Made by a program: the position numbers and the translations under genes. Positions 47,201-58,827 of a stretch of 64,000 nt of DNA are shown here, piece after piece. The stretch is from Dryococelus australis (taxonomy: Eukaryota; Arthropoda; Insecta; Phasmatodea; Phasmatidae): contig CM057005.1 of the NCBI GenBank assembly GCA_029891345.1, positions 68,581,760 to 68,645,759 of the forward strand. The letters are read 5' to 3'. The notes under the pieces are model-generated. The model worked only from the letters and a program-made list of their open reading frames with translations, searched no databases and had not been told where the DNA came from. The stretch's first letter is position 1; every line of letters begins with the position of its first letter.

Positions 47201-47253
47201 GGCTTCCCCTAAGTTAAATTCTCTTACCCCTGTTTTCGTTTGGGGGTATTTCT

Positions 47254-49470
47254 TTAAAATGTAGGCATTCTAGGCTTTCTGGGTGTGCATGGTGCAGGCC
47301 AGGGCTGTTTGCTGGATGTCTTTGGATTGAGGCATATCGGTGGGCTCGCTTTCCCACTGCCAGTTTCCTGGTCAGCATAATGTTTGTCCCAGGAGTAGGA
47401 CGCTCGGACTGCTGTCGACGGCCTCATTGGTATGGCGTCAAAAGGCAAACAGTATGGTAGGGATCTGCTTAACCCAATGCTTGTGATCGTTACCCACACT
47501 GATACATACAGAGGCACTTCTTGATCTCCTGGTTCCTCCGTTCAGTGGGGTTGGCTTGGGGATGGTAGGGAGGGGTAGTCCAGGTTTTTATCCCCCACTC
47601 TTGACAGGCGGTTTGCCATTGACGGCTTGTAAACTGTGTGCCACTGTCTGCCAGTATGGCCTTCAGATAACACCATTGTATGAAAATCTCTGTCTCCATT
47701 TTCCACACGATTGGAGTGGTTTCTTGGCTGGGTAGAGGAAATGCCTCTACCTATCTTGAAAATTGATCTGTTACCAAGAGCAAGTAGCAGTTTCCTTTCG
47801 TGCTACATGGATATGGACCCATCAGATCGGCGGTGATGTGGGTCCAGGCCGTCTTGGATCTCCGTGGTTTTGCGGTGGGAGGGGGAACCAGGTATACTTT
47901 GCCGCAGCAGCACGTGACGCAGTTGCTGACGTACTGCCGGACATCGCTGGTTATCCCGTCCCAATTGTAATGGGTTTAATATCCAACAGAGTTTCCATAG
48001 TACCCGGCAGACCAGCTTGGGGATGGTCGTGATGGTGCCGGCATATATCAGCGCGTAGTTGCGGTGGAACCCAGGTCTTCCAATGCGTATTGGGCTGTCC
48101 GCTACTCGTCCACACAACGTCATCCCATAGTTCATGATGTTGGGGCTGTTCCCATAGTAGGCTTCGGATGTGGGTCCTCCTGCTGTCTCAAGGTTATTTG
48201 TTGCATGTTATTTGCAGTTGAAGAAGCCAGATTTTTTCTTCCGGACTTCTTTCGACCTGGGGGGAGGGGGAAGGGACATTTTCTCCTTCTCTTCCTCCTC
48301 AGCTTTTTCTTCCAATGTTGGGGAACGACTAGCAGATTGTTCATCTTACCTGGGCAATGCTGGACCTCGAAGTCGAACTCAGTAAGGAACATGTTCCACC
48401 AGCCAAGCTTGGCCTTCTAATTCCGGGACTTGTGTAGCCATTGGAGGGCTTTAGAGTCGGTCCATAGAATGAAGTGTTGCCCTTCGAGATAATACCTGTA
48501 TTTCATCACGGCCTAGATAACAGCCAGACAATCCTGTTCATTGATGTGGTAGCACTGCTCAGTCTCGTTTAAGCAAGTTGGATACATATGCTACCACATG
48601 TGGCTGACCTTCTACGTCTTGCTGGTACAGTACTGCGACCAGGCTGTTTTGACACGCGTCAGTTTGCAGTATTAATGGTTTGTCACCTTGTGGTCGATGG
48701 AGTTGGTGGATATTCTTGGAGCTGTTCTTCAAGTCAGAAAACGCTCGTCGTCGTTCCAGGCCCCATCGCCAAAGGGTGTTTTTCTAGGGGAGTGGATGTA
48801 ATGGCGCCATATATTCCATAATGTTTGGAACAAAGTCTCGTAGCCAATTACACAGACCCAGGTACCATCGTAGTTGTCGCTTATTTATAGGTTCTTCTGC
48901 TTCTTCAATTGCTCGTATTGAACTGTGTTGCAGGAAGTTTCCCTCGGGTGATATGACGAGTCCCAGATAATCTAGTGATGACTTGCCAAAGAAGCTTTTT
49001 AACAGCTTGCAAGTCATTCCGTGTAATTCGAGTCTTTCCAACACTCTTTGCAGATGGTTTAGATGTTCCTCCCAACTATTAAAATATATTATTACATTAT
49101 CGAGATAGGCGAACAGAAATCGCCGATGTCGCTGGGGCATTTTTCAAGCTGAATGGCATGACTGGAAATCGAAGGGTTTCCTGTCCGAGTGGAACGCAAT
49201 ATGCCAGTATCCAGATTTCATGTTGAGAGTACTGAATATTTTGGCCTTGCCAATATCCCGTAGTGTATGAAACAAGTCTATAGCTGGGGGAGTGATAGGG
49301 TGGGTGACTTCATTTAGGGATTTGTAATTTATGCAAAATCGCAATTCTCTATCTTTCTTAGGTACAAGGACCATGTGTGAGTTATATGGGAAATTCGATT
49401 GTTCAACGATCCCCTGGTCCTTCATGTCGTTGACCTGTTCCATAATGAGGTTACAGTGGCGGACTGACAC
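47254..49470 (-). pseudogene. Ty3/gypsy pol: reverse transcriptase, RNase H, integrase (degenerate)
   Basis: Read from 49470 downward. Reverse transcriptase with LVPKKD, RFCINYKSLN and LNMKSGYWHIAF lies at 49470-49144. The palm motif YLDN replaces the usual YxDD at about 49105, and the thumb/connection has LGLCNWLRDFVP (48865-48840). RNase H remnants run 48750-48380. Integrase zinc-binding and core follow to 47800, and DSGTQFTS and NPTERRNQEIKK lie at 47640-47520. Stops and frameshifts separate every segment, and gag and protease are missing. The lost second aspartate of YxDD alone would inactivate it. It is the same family as the plus-strand copy at 61-64 kb. Confidence 0.88.
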
Positions 49471-49526
49471 TCAGTATGGCGGTTGTAGACTGGTACGTCA
49501 GTTGTGCCATATTTCATGCCCCCGGG

Positions 49527-49705
49527 TTGCGTAGCCTTCAGGTGAAGAGAATTCGTTTATAAGTTCCTGTTGCCTGGTAGAGTAGACAACCAAGAATCAT
49601 CTGAAGATTTCCTTTGCATGTGTCTCTCATGTCTGTAGCAGTGGGAATAGGAAACTAATGATGAGTCGTAGTCATAGTTAATTAGTAGTATAAGCGGCAC
49701 GCGTC
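49527..49705 (-). repeat. Direct repeat partner of 44095-44270
   Basis: About 175 bases (CTTCAGGTGAAGAGAATTCG...AGTATAAGCGGCAC(A/G)CG) recur at 44095-44270 in the same orientation with moderate divergence. One copy abuts the reverse transcriptase, the other lies in the LTR-like block. Either both are LTR U3 pieces or both come from a conserved internal segment. Confidence 0.7.
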
Positions 49706-50942
49706 GAACTACAGCATAATACTTTCAACATGGGAAGTTTTTTTATCCAGCCGGCATTATTGTGATGGAAAAGTAAGGTAAACGGTGAACCAAACTCAAC
49801 GTCTACTACCGTATCAGTTTAAAAAGAAACAACTGATGATATAACCTCTTAAACAAAATGTAACCGCATATGCAACATATATTTTTTCCTCCTTTGGTAC
49901 AAATCATACATGCACCGAAGAAGTGTAATGTCATGAGGGTTAATTACATCATAGCGCTGCTGTAGCTGTTGTTTCCACCATTTAGACATTTTGAAAGCAA
50001 AAATTGTGGGTATGGTAGCTTAATACTAACTCATATGCACATCATTGGCAGTCTTGCTGTTATGTTTGCAAACGTCTACATTAGTGAAAAGAAGTTATTT
50101 TATTATTGATTTGCATAAAATGGAACGTGATGAAGTATAAAAGTGTGGTTCCGTGGTTCATCGAATAAACAAAGGTCAGAGACAAAGCTACGATGCATGT
50201 TTTAACGTTGCAGTGGCAAAATACTTTACTTTTACTGCAGCAAGAGGTAAAAGTAGTCTTATATTCATACTGATTCATCTTTTTCATTCTGCCCTCTATA
50301 AATTAAGGGGTCATCTTATTTTCGTAGCCCTCATATATTTTTTTGGGCCAATATGGTAGACTGCCCCTGAAAATACCTTCACAAAGTTGTAATCATCAAC
50401 TTTTATTTTTGGTGAGCACTTACCACAAAGCACAATATGTATTTTCTACCAATGATCATAAGAAAAAACAGTGTATGCAGACATACAGAGATTACAGTTT
50501 CCTAATACAGGTTACATGTAATTGGTGGGAAGGAAAGTAAAAAAATAACTTTTATGAGAGATAAATTATTAATATATTATATATGTGCCATTTTTGTGCT
50601 AACATTTTGTTAAAACTCACATACACATTCAGTTTTGTGCATGAAAAATGTGGACGGGGGGGGGGGGGGGGGCATCACTCACAATAAACAGAGATCATTC
50701 GTACAAAATGTGAACATGTCTGACTAGTAGCTGTAAACTTATTTTCCAACCTGAATTTTACATACAGTGAAACCATTTCTGGAAAAAAAAAATTCAGAAA
50801 ATCTACAATTTCCAAACAGTGCTAAAATTACTGGTCCTTGGTCAATTTGCTTGTGCGAGGATGATACAAGGCTGGGAACACTGTGCAGTGGTGCTAGATG
50901 CCTCTGTGGCAAATGCCAGCTGAAAGACAAACATGCCACGTG
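49706..50942. other. AT-rich; 3' UTR side of the minus-strand gene
   Basis: Minus-strand sequence after the stop at 50943 is the presumed 3' untranslated region. AATAAA on the minus strand (TTTATT on plus) occurs at about 50403 and 50098 and could serve as poly(A) signals. A poly-G run of about 19 lies near 50656-50672. Confidence 0.35.
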
Positions 50943-51067
50943 TCACTCTGGCAGCAGATCATCTCCCAGCTCGTCATCCCCAAACTCATCTTCCTGTTGC
51001 GGTTTCCGGCCAGCAGAGGTTCTAGGTCGCTCAGCTGCAGGACCAAGTGGGTCACTGTAGCTGGCAT
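50943..51067 (-). CDS. Terminal coding exon of an unidentified cellular gene
   Basis: A textbook 3' splice site (minus strand TTTTTTCCAG at about 51078-51068) precedes 125 bases. These complete a codon with two bases and then code 40 residues before TGA at 50945-50943. The peptide is conserved-looking: SYSDPLGPAAERPRTSAG, then QQEDEFGDDELGDDLLPE as a very acidic C-terminus. Base composition is GC-balanced, unlike the flanks. Its phase (needs one base from the previous exon) matches the exon at 58490-58293, giving an aspartate codon across the junction. I do not recognise the family. Confidence 0.55.
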
Positions 51068-51150
51068 CTGGAAAAAACACAACAAAAAACCTGTTAAGAC
51101 ATGATGCGTGACATCTTTTATATTTATTTTAATTGAATTCTACTCATCAG

Positions 51151-51850
51151 TGTGAACCCCTCAGCCACACACCCCAACGGAGTTTGATTGGCAGTACAGT
51201 TTACCTGATGTCAAGAAATTGTACTGTTTTACCCACAGTAAAAGATGCGTGCTAATCTACCCAAAGAAATTGTACTGTTCACTGGCCGAGCCTCCGAGAT
51301 GATGCTTCAAGGTCACGTAGTACTATAGCGCACCGTGGTATGGCACTACTAGTATGAATCGCCGAGACATGCAGCAGCTGGAACTTTGGCTGGCCAGTAA
51401 TGTCACACGCCCAGTGGATCGAACGCCACCAACCTCCATCTGATCAAGGGCGAGCCACACGAGTATAAATACCGGGGCACGTCACTTGGAACGTCAGTCT
51501 GTTCTGTTCATTCACCGCGCGCTTAGGTGTTGAAGAAACCAACAGTCCTCGCCGGTCTTCACTGCACTCCTGGTACCGAAGATCCCATCATTTGAGTCGT
51601 CGAACAATTAAACACCTTTTGGTCCTTTCAGAACAACACCAGTAGCGTTAGTTAATGTTGAGTTATTTGCATAGCCGCTTTGCCTATCTACCCCGTTAGT
51701 TTAGAAACAGGTCACTTTCACCTGCCTAAGTGTAGCCAAGTTTCCGTTAAACTCTTGTTGATAGGAGATAGTACAAACAACCATGTTTATTTCCATACAG
51801 AAATAAACACAGTTATTCCACTTAGAATATTATTCCCATAGACCTATAAC
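51151..51850 (+). mobile_element. LTR copy 1, with TATA and initiator
   Basis: It starts near TGTGAACC. TTGTACTGTTCAC is at 51270-51282, TATAAATA at 51464-51471, and the initiator TCAGTC at 51494-51499 with A 32 bases after the TATA start. GGTCACTTTCACCTG then AAACTCTTGTTGATAGGAG (about 51710-51765) is shared with the other LTRs, and AATAAACA near 51801 is a polyadenylation-like site. No adjacent pol is seen, so it is probably solo. Confidence 0.7.
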
Positions 51851-53693
51851 TAGGGCCTACAAATTTTTGCGAACCGTGAAATAATGCAAAATACTGAGAA
51901 ATTATGCTTATTCCAGAAATTCTGCAATAATTCCTGTATTCGCGAAACATTGATGAAATTGCTTGTTTAAGTCTATCTAAAACCAAAGTGAGAGCTTCTT
52001 TCACTGTGAAAACTCTGAAAAAACATTAAGTTTTTCAATTTTTATTTGTTATACAGCATTATCTCTTATTTATTTCACATACATGCTGATAACAAAATTA
52101 TCTGTGTAGTGATCACGTTTATACACGGGAACAAAAAGTTTGTTACAAAATGTTACGTCACGAGAAAGATTGATAAATAAATTGTGCGTATATATAACAC
52201 AGATGAATATATATTTTTTGGAATGTAATAATTTCGCAGTTTAGTTTGGAAGTGAAGGTTAATTTTGTTTTATAAGCTGACCATAGTGAGAAAACTGCTG
52301 TGATGTAAACATTGAATAGGCGGGAAAATACATGTGCTTAAACACTGCCATTCTGTATGTCCATGATAGTAGAGGACATAAAAACGTTTTTGCCACCTCA
52401 TAGTACAGAAATTTTTACTATGTAAGGCTTTTTGATTGGACGAGGCACAAGACATTAAAAAAACATAACATGAAAAAACTGTTAGACATAAAAAAACATA
52501 ACATGAAAAAACTGTTAATGTATAAATACCCAAATACTTAGTAAAAATATTAGTTATTCATAAAACATGATGTGAAAAATGGTAATTTTAGTTTGCCATT
52601 CAAATAAAAATTTTTTCAAATCGTGTTTCCAATCTCGCTCATATTGTTACAATCTCTGTCAGTACAAACACACCAAAAAAATTAATGCAGTCAAATAACT
52701 AAAATCAGTTCAAATAAACAGTGTAACAAATAGTATTGAATTATTTTACAAGTTGTATGTCCATGTTAGAGAGTTCCAATATTTACAAAAGGTCAGTATC
52801 ACCCATTCATACAGTCCCACCCCATGCACAGTAGATCTCTACTCATTGGGTATCATGCCCCCTCGACCACCCAAACCCTCACCTGTGTTCATCTCGCATT
52901 CTCCGCCATTGTCCATCCTCTCCGCTGATGTTCTACACTACACTAGACTCCACCAATTACCGCACTTCAGCCTGATGTCTACCACAAAGACTGCAGATCC
53001 TAAGGCTGCTGCTGTATTTATAGTCACTGGCCATAGCCCACAAATCTTTCCAAATACCACGTTGCACCGAGGGACATGATTAACAGAAAATTCCTGCTCA
53101 TCCTCTGAAGTCGTTGACTCCTCCAGTAAGGTAGAGGAGGAGCTGTGATGCTAGGCATGTCGGCTGTCAATCATTCCGCCGCCAGGTGGGGCGACATAGC
53201 GGTGAGCAGGTATACCTGGGGGGATGGAAGGGTCAAGGAGGATCACCCTCCACAGCACCGGGACCATGTATAACCAGAGCACCGGGACCATGTATAACCA
53301 GATAACAGGGCGCCTGTGTTTAGTACAAGAGTCAGTCCGCACATAACAATATAATACTGATGCAGTATTGTAAGCCTTCACCTACTTGGTGAGCACACAT
53401 ATTTCTCTGCCACGGTTAGAAGCTAATGGACAGTATCGGCACTTGGCTTAGGTACTGTAAGACACCTTTTTTACTTTCTCTTTCACTTACAGAAAACTTA
53501 AATTCCATAAATGAAGTAATCCAAATATGGATTATTGTTACTGGCAGTTATTTTATTTGGGGGTGGCACGTGCCCCAAGTGCCCACTCCGTAATTGCACC
53601 TTTGGCTCTATGGTGGGGTTTCAAGCAATTAAAATACAAAGACTTGACACATAACACGTTTATTAACCTACCATTACGACTTCGCCTTATCAG
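51851..53693. other. AT-rich intronic DNA with small tandem duplications
   Basis: A 34-base unit ending AACATGAAAAAACTGTTAGA is duplicated at about 52452-52518. A 24-base unit beginning ACCGGGACCATGTATAACCA is duplicated at 53257-53304. No gene is recognised. Confidence 0.5.
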
Positions 53694-54600
53694 TGCGAAC
53701 CTTCCTGTGGCACCTGATGGAGTTTGAAAAGCAGTACAATCGACCGAGTGCCTACAAGATACGCCCCTTGTTGCGGGGGCTAATACAAACACCACAGAAT
53801 TGTACTGTTCACCCGAACACGCCAGCCCTCAAAGCATAAATGAACTGTCGGCCGAGTCGCCGAAACAGCATTCCAAGGTCGTATCAGTACTACAGGATGC
53901 CAAGGGATGGCGCCATCAGTAAGAATGCTAACTCATGCCACCTCAACTGAAACTCTGGCTGGCAGACAATGTCACGCAGCGGAAATGTCATATCACCCAG
54001 CCCCCTCTCGCCAAGAACTGACAAGAGTATTAATACCTATGCACGGCCCTTATTCGGGAGTCCACGCTCCTCCAACACACTGCAAGGTGCCGGAGGATGC
54101 AAACAGGTCCTCACGATCTCGCAGAGAGTCTGTTCCTTTACCGCACTCTTGGTGCCGAAGGAACCATCAGCAGCAGCTCTAATCACCACCTTGTGTAATG
54201 GGGCCCTCTATTGCCACCCAGGTCTTCTAGATCTACCAGGAAATCTCCAACGCCTTTTCCGATGACTTCAACACCTTCCAGAGAACCTCAGGAGCCAACC
54301 TCTGAAGAAGTCATTAAACACAGAAATAACATCGTCCCTTCAGGAACCCCAATACTTACCACTGACATTCTGGCTAGTGGTAAAACTGCAAATTCCTTCT
54401 GGACACCAAGTCTAGAATAGTTAAGTCGAGTTGTTCTATTAGCCACTGAGTCTTTCTACCTTGTGCAGTTTAGAACCAGGTCACCTTCACCTGTTTACCG
54501 TAGCTTAACTTCCGTTCAACTCTTGTTTGATAGGAGTAAACATGTTTTTATCTAAGTACCGAGTATTATTCTAAGTGTGTTTGTACTGTTTTCCTAAATA
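53694..54600 (+). mobile_element. LTR copy 2
   Basis: Shares with copies 1 and 3: TCAGTGCGAACC start, TTGTTGCGGGGGCTAATACA, TTGTACTGTTCAC (53800-53812), GCACGGCCC, AGGTCACCTTCACCTG and TCCGTTCAACTCTTG. TATTAATA near 54029 may be a weak TATA box. It is followed by leader sequence, so this is a 5' LTR. Confidence 0.7.
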
Positions 54601-55690
54601 GACACCGGGTCTGTCAAGGATAAAGCAAAAGACAGTGGAATATTTACTCAAAGAAATTTTCGAAACTTATTGCAGGACTGCGGACTCCCCTTCAGGGATG
54701 CACATACGTCGAAACATACATGTCAGACGGTCACTCGTTCCGTACAAACCGGTGTATAGAAAGGTAGAGCCTCAAACATTAGGAATCCAATTCTCAACAA
54801 GGCAAGTCAATCAGTCCAGGTTATATTTCGTCCACCGTACTTCTGGTGTTGGAGGGAGTATCTGCTTGGTTCTGGGGGCTGGACCCCTTGTGGACCCATA
54901 CCCATGTCAGCCATCATAAATCCAATGCTCTGTGTCCACTGCACTTCTGGTGCCGGGCGAGAAAGGAGCAGGGGGTGCTACTTAGGTTTATCAACTTCAA
55001 CACTTGGAAGTACACCCAGTTAGGGACAAACCTTCACGCGGCTGATAGTAATCCTTATCCTCGTGCCCTACTCCCATTGGAGTGGTATTCAAAAAAGAGA
55101 TTAAAAGGTAGCCACCGCCTCCAAATATAAACAAGGGCTTAACCCAACCCCGACTGTACTTAGCAGTCCTAGTCCATGGGACTGAGCTCAGGCTGCCCGA
55201 CATCTGGAGAGGCCTCACCTCCCAACTTCCCTACCATTTTTCTTGAAGCAGGGCAAAATCACCCCATAGTATAAGCCTTTCTAAGGGGTGATAAAGTTCC
55301 CTTTGGCCTCGCCAACCCCTGAATCAGGGGCAATCAACACACCAGCCCACCAAGAGCTGCAGCCCACCCATCAGCGCACCACGTCCCGGTGCCAGCACCA
55401 ACCAGTCATCACCAGTGCCGCAGCAGAGTCAGCAGCCTCCACAGTCTACCAATCGCCCAGGTTTCAAAGTAAGTGGGGGTCCGACTAAACGTAAGGCCAC
55501 ACTCGCCGTCGCAGTCTTTGTACCAAGTAGGAAAGCCACGTGGCCAGTACTCTACACCAGCCAGGCACTGGTACATTATTAAATAAGACAGAGTTCAAAT
55601 CAACCTGGTGTGTCAGACCTGACCGAGATGATCCGCTATTACTAAAAGGACGTCACGCGCCAGACTGATTTTTAACCAACTTAATTCTGT
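54601..55690 (+). mobile_element. Retroelement leader/gag-like remnant after LTR 2
   Basis: Aligns by eye with 59630-60740 behind LTR 3: GGACTGCGGACTCC against GACTGCGGGCTCC, GAGAGGCCTCACCTCCCA in both, and CCAGCCCA phrases. Short frames (54635-54919, 54846-55130, 55288-55488) have no domain. The similarity ends near 55690 and pol is absent. Confidence 0.55.
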
Positions 55691-55935
55691 CATTAACTGG
55701 TTTTGAGAGAAATTTATCACATTTATGCAGAGCCGAATGACTTTCAATCTGTTTTTGGCTGGATAGAGACTGGTAAAGCAAGGAAAATCATGTTCTGCCT
55801 AATGTACAGCTTGCAACACTTTCAAATGCAATTAATGTGCTTCGACTACTTGTTGACTGCCCACTAGGTTTCACATCGGAGGATGGGAACACCAATTTAC
55901 AAAGCTCTTAGTCATGGATGCACCCTGAGAGCTAA

Positions 55936-56360
55936 CTAGATGTACATTTCACTTGCAACGGCATGCCGCTCCAAAAATTTTAGATCATCACATACAGGAA
56001 TATCTTGTTCTATCAACATTTCAAAGGCCTGACGTAACAACACACAGAGTTTTTCAAGTAAAATGGTCAATAAAATGAAACTCCACTCTGAAACAGGAAA
56101 GTTATCAGCCCTTAGTGCATTAAAATTTTCCTGCACTATACTGCTAAAGTGTGACAATGATTCTGTGGAGTTGCCATTCACAGCTGGTAAAAGAAAATTT
56201 TCTAAACGAGAATGCTGACAGTAACCCTCACATTTTTGTATTTTTTTTCTCAGGGTCACTGTTGACTTCATTTATAATAGCATTAGCTTCACTTATTTTG
56301 TCCACCACATAATCAAAAATTATGAGTTGCAGGTCTGTTGTTGATGCTGCCATGGCAACC
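55936..56360 (-). pseudogene. BEL/Pao gag (DUF1759-like) fragment
   Basis: The minus-strand frame reads LSHFSSIVQENFNALRADNF, then a FILLTILLEKL segment and FEMLIEQDIPVCDDLKFLER. This resembles the helical gag domain of BEL/Pao retrotransposons (LRAL..P....L....+..KL...R..WE....P...+L..FL). An upstream ATG-led stretch near 56350 is out of frame after an A-run near 56240. Nothing of protease or reverse transcriptase is nearby. It lies within the predicted intron, in the sense orientation of the gene. Confidence 0.5.
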
Positions 56361-56929
56361 ATTACGCACATGCACACTTTGTTTACATTTGCACTTTGCC
56401 ATTATTCCACTTTCACAAGACTATAATTACACATCCAGTTGCTAGCATCTCGATGCAACCCAGAGGACCATAAAATGGTCAACGATTATGACTTGGATTT
56501 ACACATTTTAGCGGCACACACTCGTACATACAATATGTCCACCATCTTGCCTTACACTCCCTTTCCAAGATTTACATTCCAATAGTACACAGTGACATGA
56601 TTCAATGCAAAACACATATGAAAGTTAGGCCTAACCTAACTAATAGTCAAAATGCATGTTGTTAGTAACTGAATAACATTAAAAATAAAATTCTCAGAAA
56701 ACTATTTTTTTTTATTTGTAAAAATGTGTGGTCAGCTTATTTTTGAGTTCTGTATTTGAAATCATCTAACTTTTGATAGTTGTTAATTTGAAACAGTCAT
56801 ATACTTCGGTAACAAACCTTAGTGGCCAGCTTATTTTTGAGTTCTGTATTCAAAATCATCTTACTTTTGATAGTTGTTAGTTTGTAATAGTCATATATTT
56901 CGGTAACAAGCCTTATATACTCGTGAAAA
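56361..56929. other. AT-rich DNA with a short duplicated segment
   Basis: CAGCTTATTTTTGAGTTCTG occurs at about 56733 and 56827 along with CTTTTGATAGTTGTTA, a tandem duplication of about 94 bases. It lies just before the minisatellite. Confidence 0.6.
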
Positions 56930-57700
56930 CAAGTCCGACACTTGTCAAAACATGTCACATGCTCGACGAAACATGTCATATACTCAACTAAATATTTGTG
57001 ATGATCGATGAAACATGTGCGAAGCTCGAAGAAACATGTGCAATGCTCGATTAAACATGTGCGAAGCTCAATGAAACATGTACGATGCTCGACAAAATAT
57101 GTGCGACGCTCGACGAAACATGTCCAATGTTTGACGAAACACATCCGATGCTTGAGGAAACAAGTCAGATATTAGAGGAAACAAGTCCGGTATTACAATA
57201 AATAAGTCACATATTCTAGGAAATAAGTTACACATATTCTTCTAAGAAACAAGTCACATATTGTATGAAATACATCACATATTCTAGGAAACGAGTCATA
57301 CATATTCTAGGAAACAAGTCACATATTCTAGAAAATAAGATACATATTCTCAGAAACAAGTCATATATTCTAGGAAAGAAGTCACATATTCTATGAAACC
57401 AGTCACATATTCTAGAAAACAAATCACATATAGGAAACAAGTCACGTATTCTAGGAAAAAGTTACATATTCTACTAAACAAGTCACATATTCTACTAAAT
57501 AAGTCACATATACTACTAAAGAAGACACATTCTACTAAACAAGTCATATATACCAGGAAAATCTTCAAATATTTGAGGAAACATCAGACATTCAAGGAAA
57601 CTAGTCCAACATTCGAGGAAACTAGTCCAATATTCGAGGAAACTAGTCCAATATTCGAGGAAATATGTCCAAAATTCGTGGAAACATGTTGGACATTCGA
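56930..57700 (+). repeat. Large 21-bp minisatellite with graded variants
   Basis: About 36 units with a GAAACAAGTC-like core. From 56930 to 57150 units read GCTCGACGAAACATGTGCGA-like. From about 57160 to 57450 they read ATTCTAGGAAACAAGTCACAT, from 57450 to 57540 ATTCTACTAAACAAGTCACAT, and from 57580 to 57690 ATTCGAGGAAACTAGTCCAAT. The 21-base register is kept almost throughout (for example from 57303), so frames on both strands stay open and encode heptads. Those frames are by-products. Confidence 0.92.
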
Positions 57701-58292
57701 GGGGGGGAAAAAACTTTTTTTTCGCATGAACAAGTATTTTTTGCATTTTCCTCCAAATTTCACGATCACAAAATTCTCTAGTCTCTAATTATGACCAAAC
57801 CAAATGAATATCACCAGCGGCAGACAACTCTGAAAAAATATTTAAAACAAAAGAAACACATGAAGAATACTGAAATGGATGATACGTCAATGTCAACCCA
57901 CAATATCTCAAAATTTAATACTGCGAAACCTCTCTAATACAGACTTTTAAAGGACCTGAATTTTTGTATTTTGAAATAGTGAGGTTTGTATGAACAGATG
58001 GTTTTGATAATTCTCAAAAATCTCAAGCAATTAAAATGTTAAAAAAGTAAAATGTATCAACTGTGATTTAACATATTGGAAAATAAGACAGTCCTATCAC
58101 CAGCATGGCTTCTTTTTATCAGATGGCTTGACATTACATTAAAATAAAATTTGAAACATATTTTTTTATTAAGTACAGAAATCTACATTATATGCAATAT
58201 ATTATTACAAGGAGAAAGAAGAAAATTTTGTGTTAATGAGAACTTTCTATTGAAATAGTTTTTACTATAAAAAAATATCTGCTATCACACAC
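57701..58292. other. AT-rich intronic spacer
   Basis: No frame or repeat recognised. Confidence 0.4.
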
Positions 58293-58490
58293 CTATTTTG
58301 TTTTGCATGGGAGCATACGTTTCACCATCAGACTCCATCAGTGACATCTTGCTAATTCGGGATGCTGCACCAGACACACCACGGGAGTAAAGCTGTACAG
58401 GGCTGTTCCTCGCACCGGCAGAGATGGGGGATGCTCTGTCACTCAAAGGGCTGCTGCGTGATGATTTGCTGCTTCCGCTTCGCAATGAGC
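58293..58490 (-). CDS. Internal coding exon of the same unidentified cellular gene
   Basis: 198 bases, GC-balanced amid AT-rich DNA. Acceptor TGTAG|G is at 58491/58490 and donor ATAG|GTGTGT at 58293/58292. It codes about 65 residues: a serine-rich start (SLRSGSSKSSRSSPLSDR), then ASPISAGARNSPVQLYSRG, then SRISKMSLMESDGETYAP. Both ends are phase 1 and the length is divisible by three, so the exon could be skipped without shifting frame. Several SP sites suggest a phosphorylated, disordered tail. Join to 51067-50943 is in phase. Confidence 0.5.
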
Positions 58491-58827
58491 CTACACATCA
58501 GCAACCCAGACTAATGTATTGCTTCTGGAGACATTTTGAATCAAACCACTCTGATGAGACTAACACCTGTATACATGCTGAAAGAACAGGCCTACTGCAT
58601 TTATCCAAGAGTTTGTAAACACTATTTGGGTGAGTCATACAATAGATTTAGTGGCTGCACAAGCAATGATAGCTCGTAAGTTCAGGATTCACTTGGCTCC
58701 TGTCAAAGAGCAATACTATCATCTCCAAAAAGCAACAGAATACCAAACCAAGTATGACTGTGTGTGTGTCTATATATATAATGCACGACGTCTTTTCTGA
58801 CAATACTAAACTACTTTGCCTCATCAG

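Larger units (their letters stand above)
51068..58292 (-). other. Predicted 7.2-kb intron filled with transposons
   Basis: It lies between two phase-matched exons on the minus strand. It contains two LTRs of the same family (51151, 53694) with a leader, a BEL/Pao gag fragment and a 21-bp minisatellite. Donor is G|GTGTGT at 58293/58292 (weak), acceptor CAG|AT at 51068/51067 (strong). Further exons inside cannot be excluded. Confidence 0.4.

Noticed and set aside
48064..48420. Plus-strand frames within 46.2-49.5 kb
   Set aside because: Shadows of the minus-strand gypsy pol, which has clear motifs in order.
57228..57788. Long frames on both strands across the minisatellite (plus 57393-57788; minus 57228-57746)
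   Set aside because: They exist because the 21-base repeat is divisible by three and low in stops; no conserved start or non-repeat domain.
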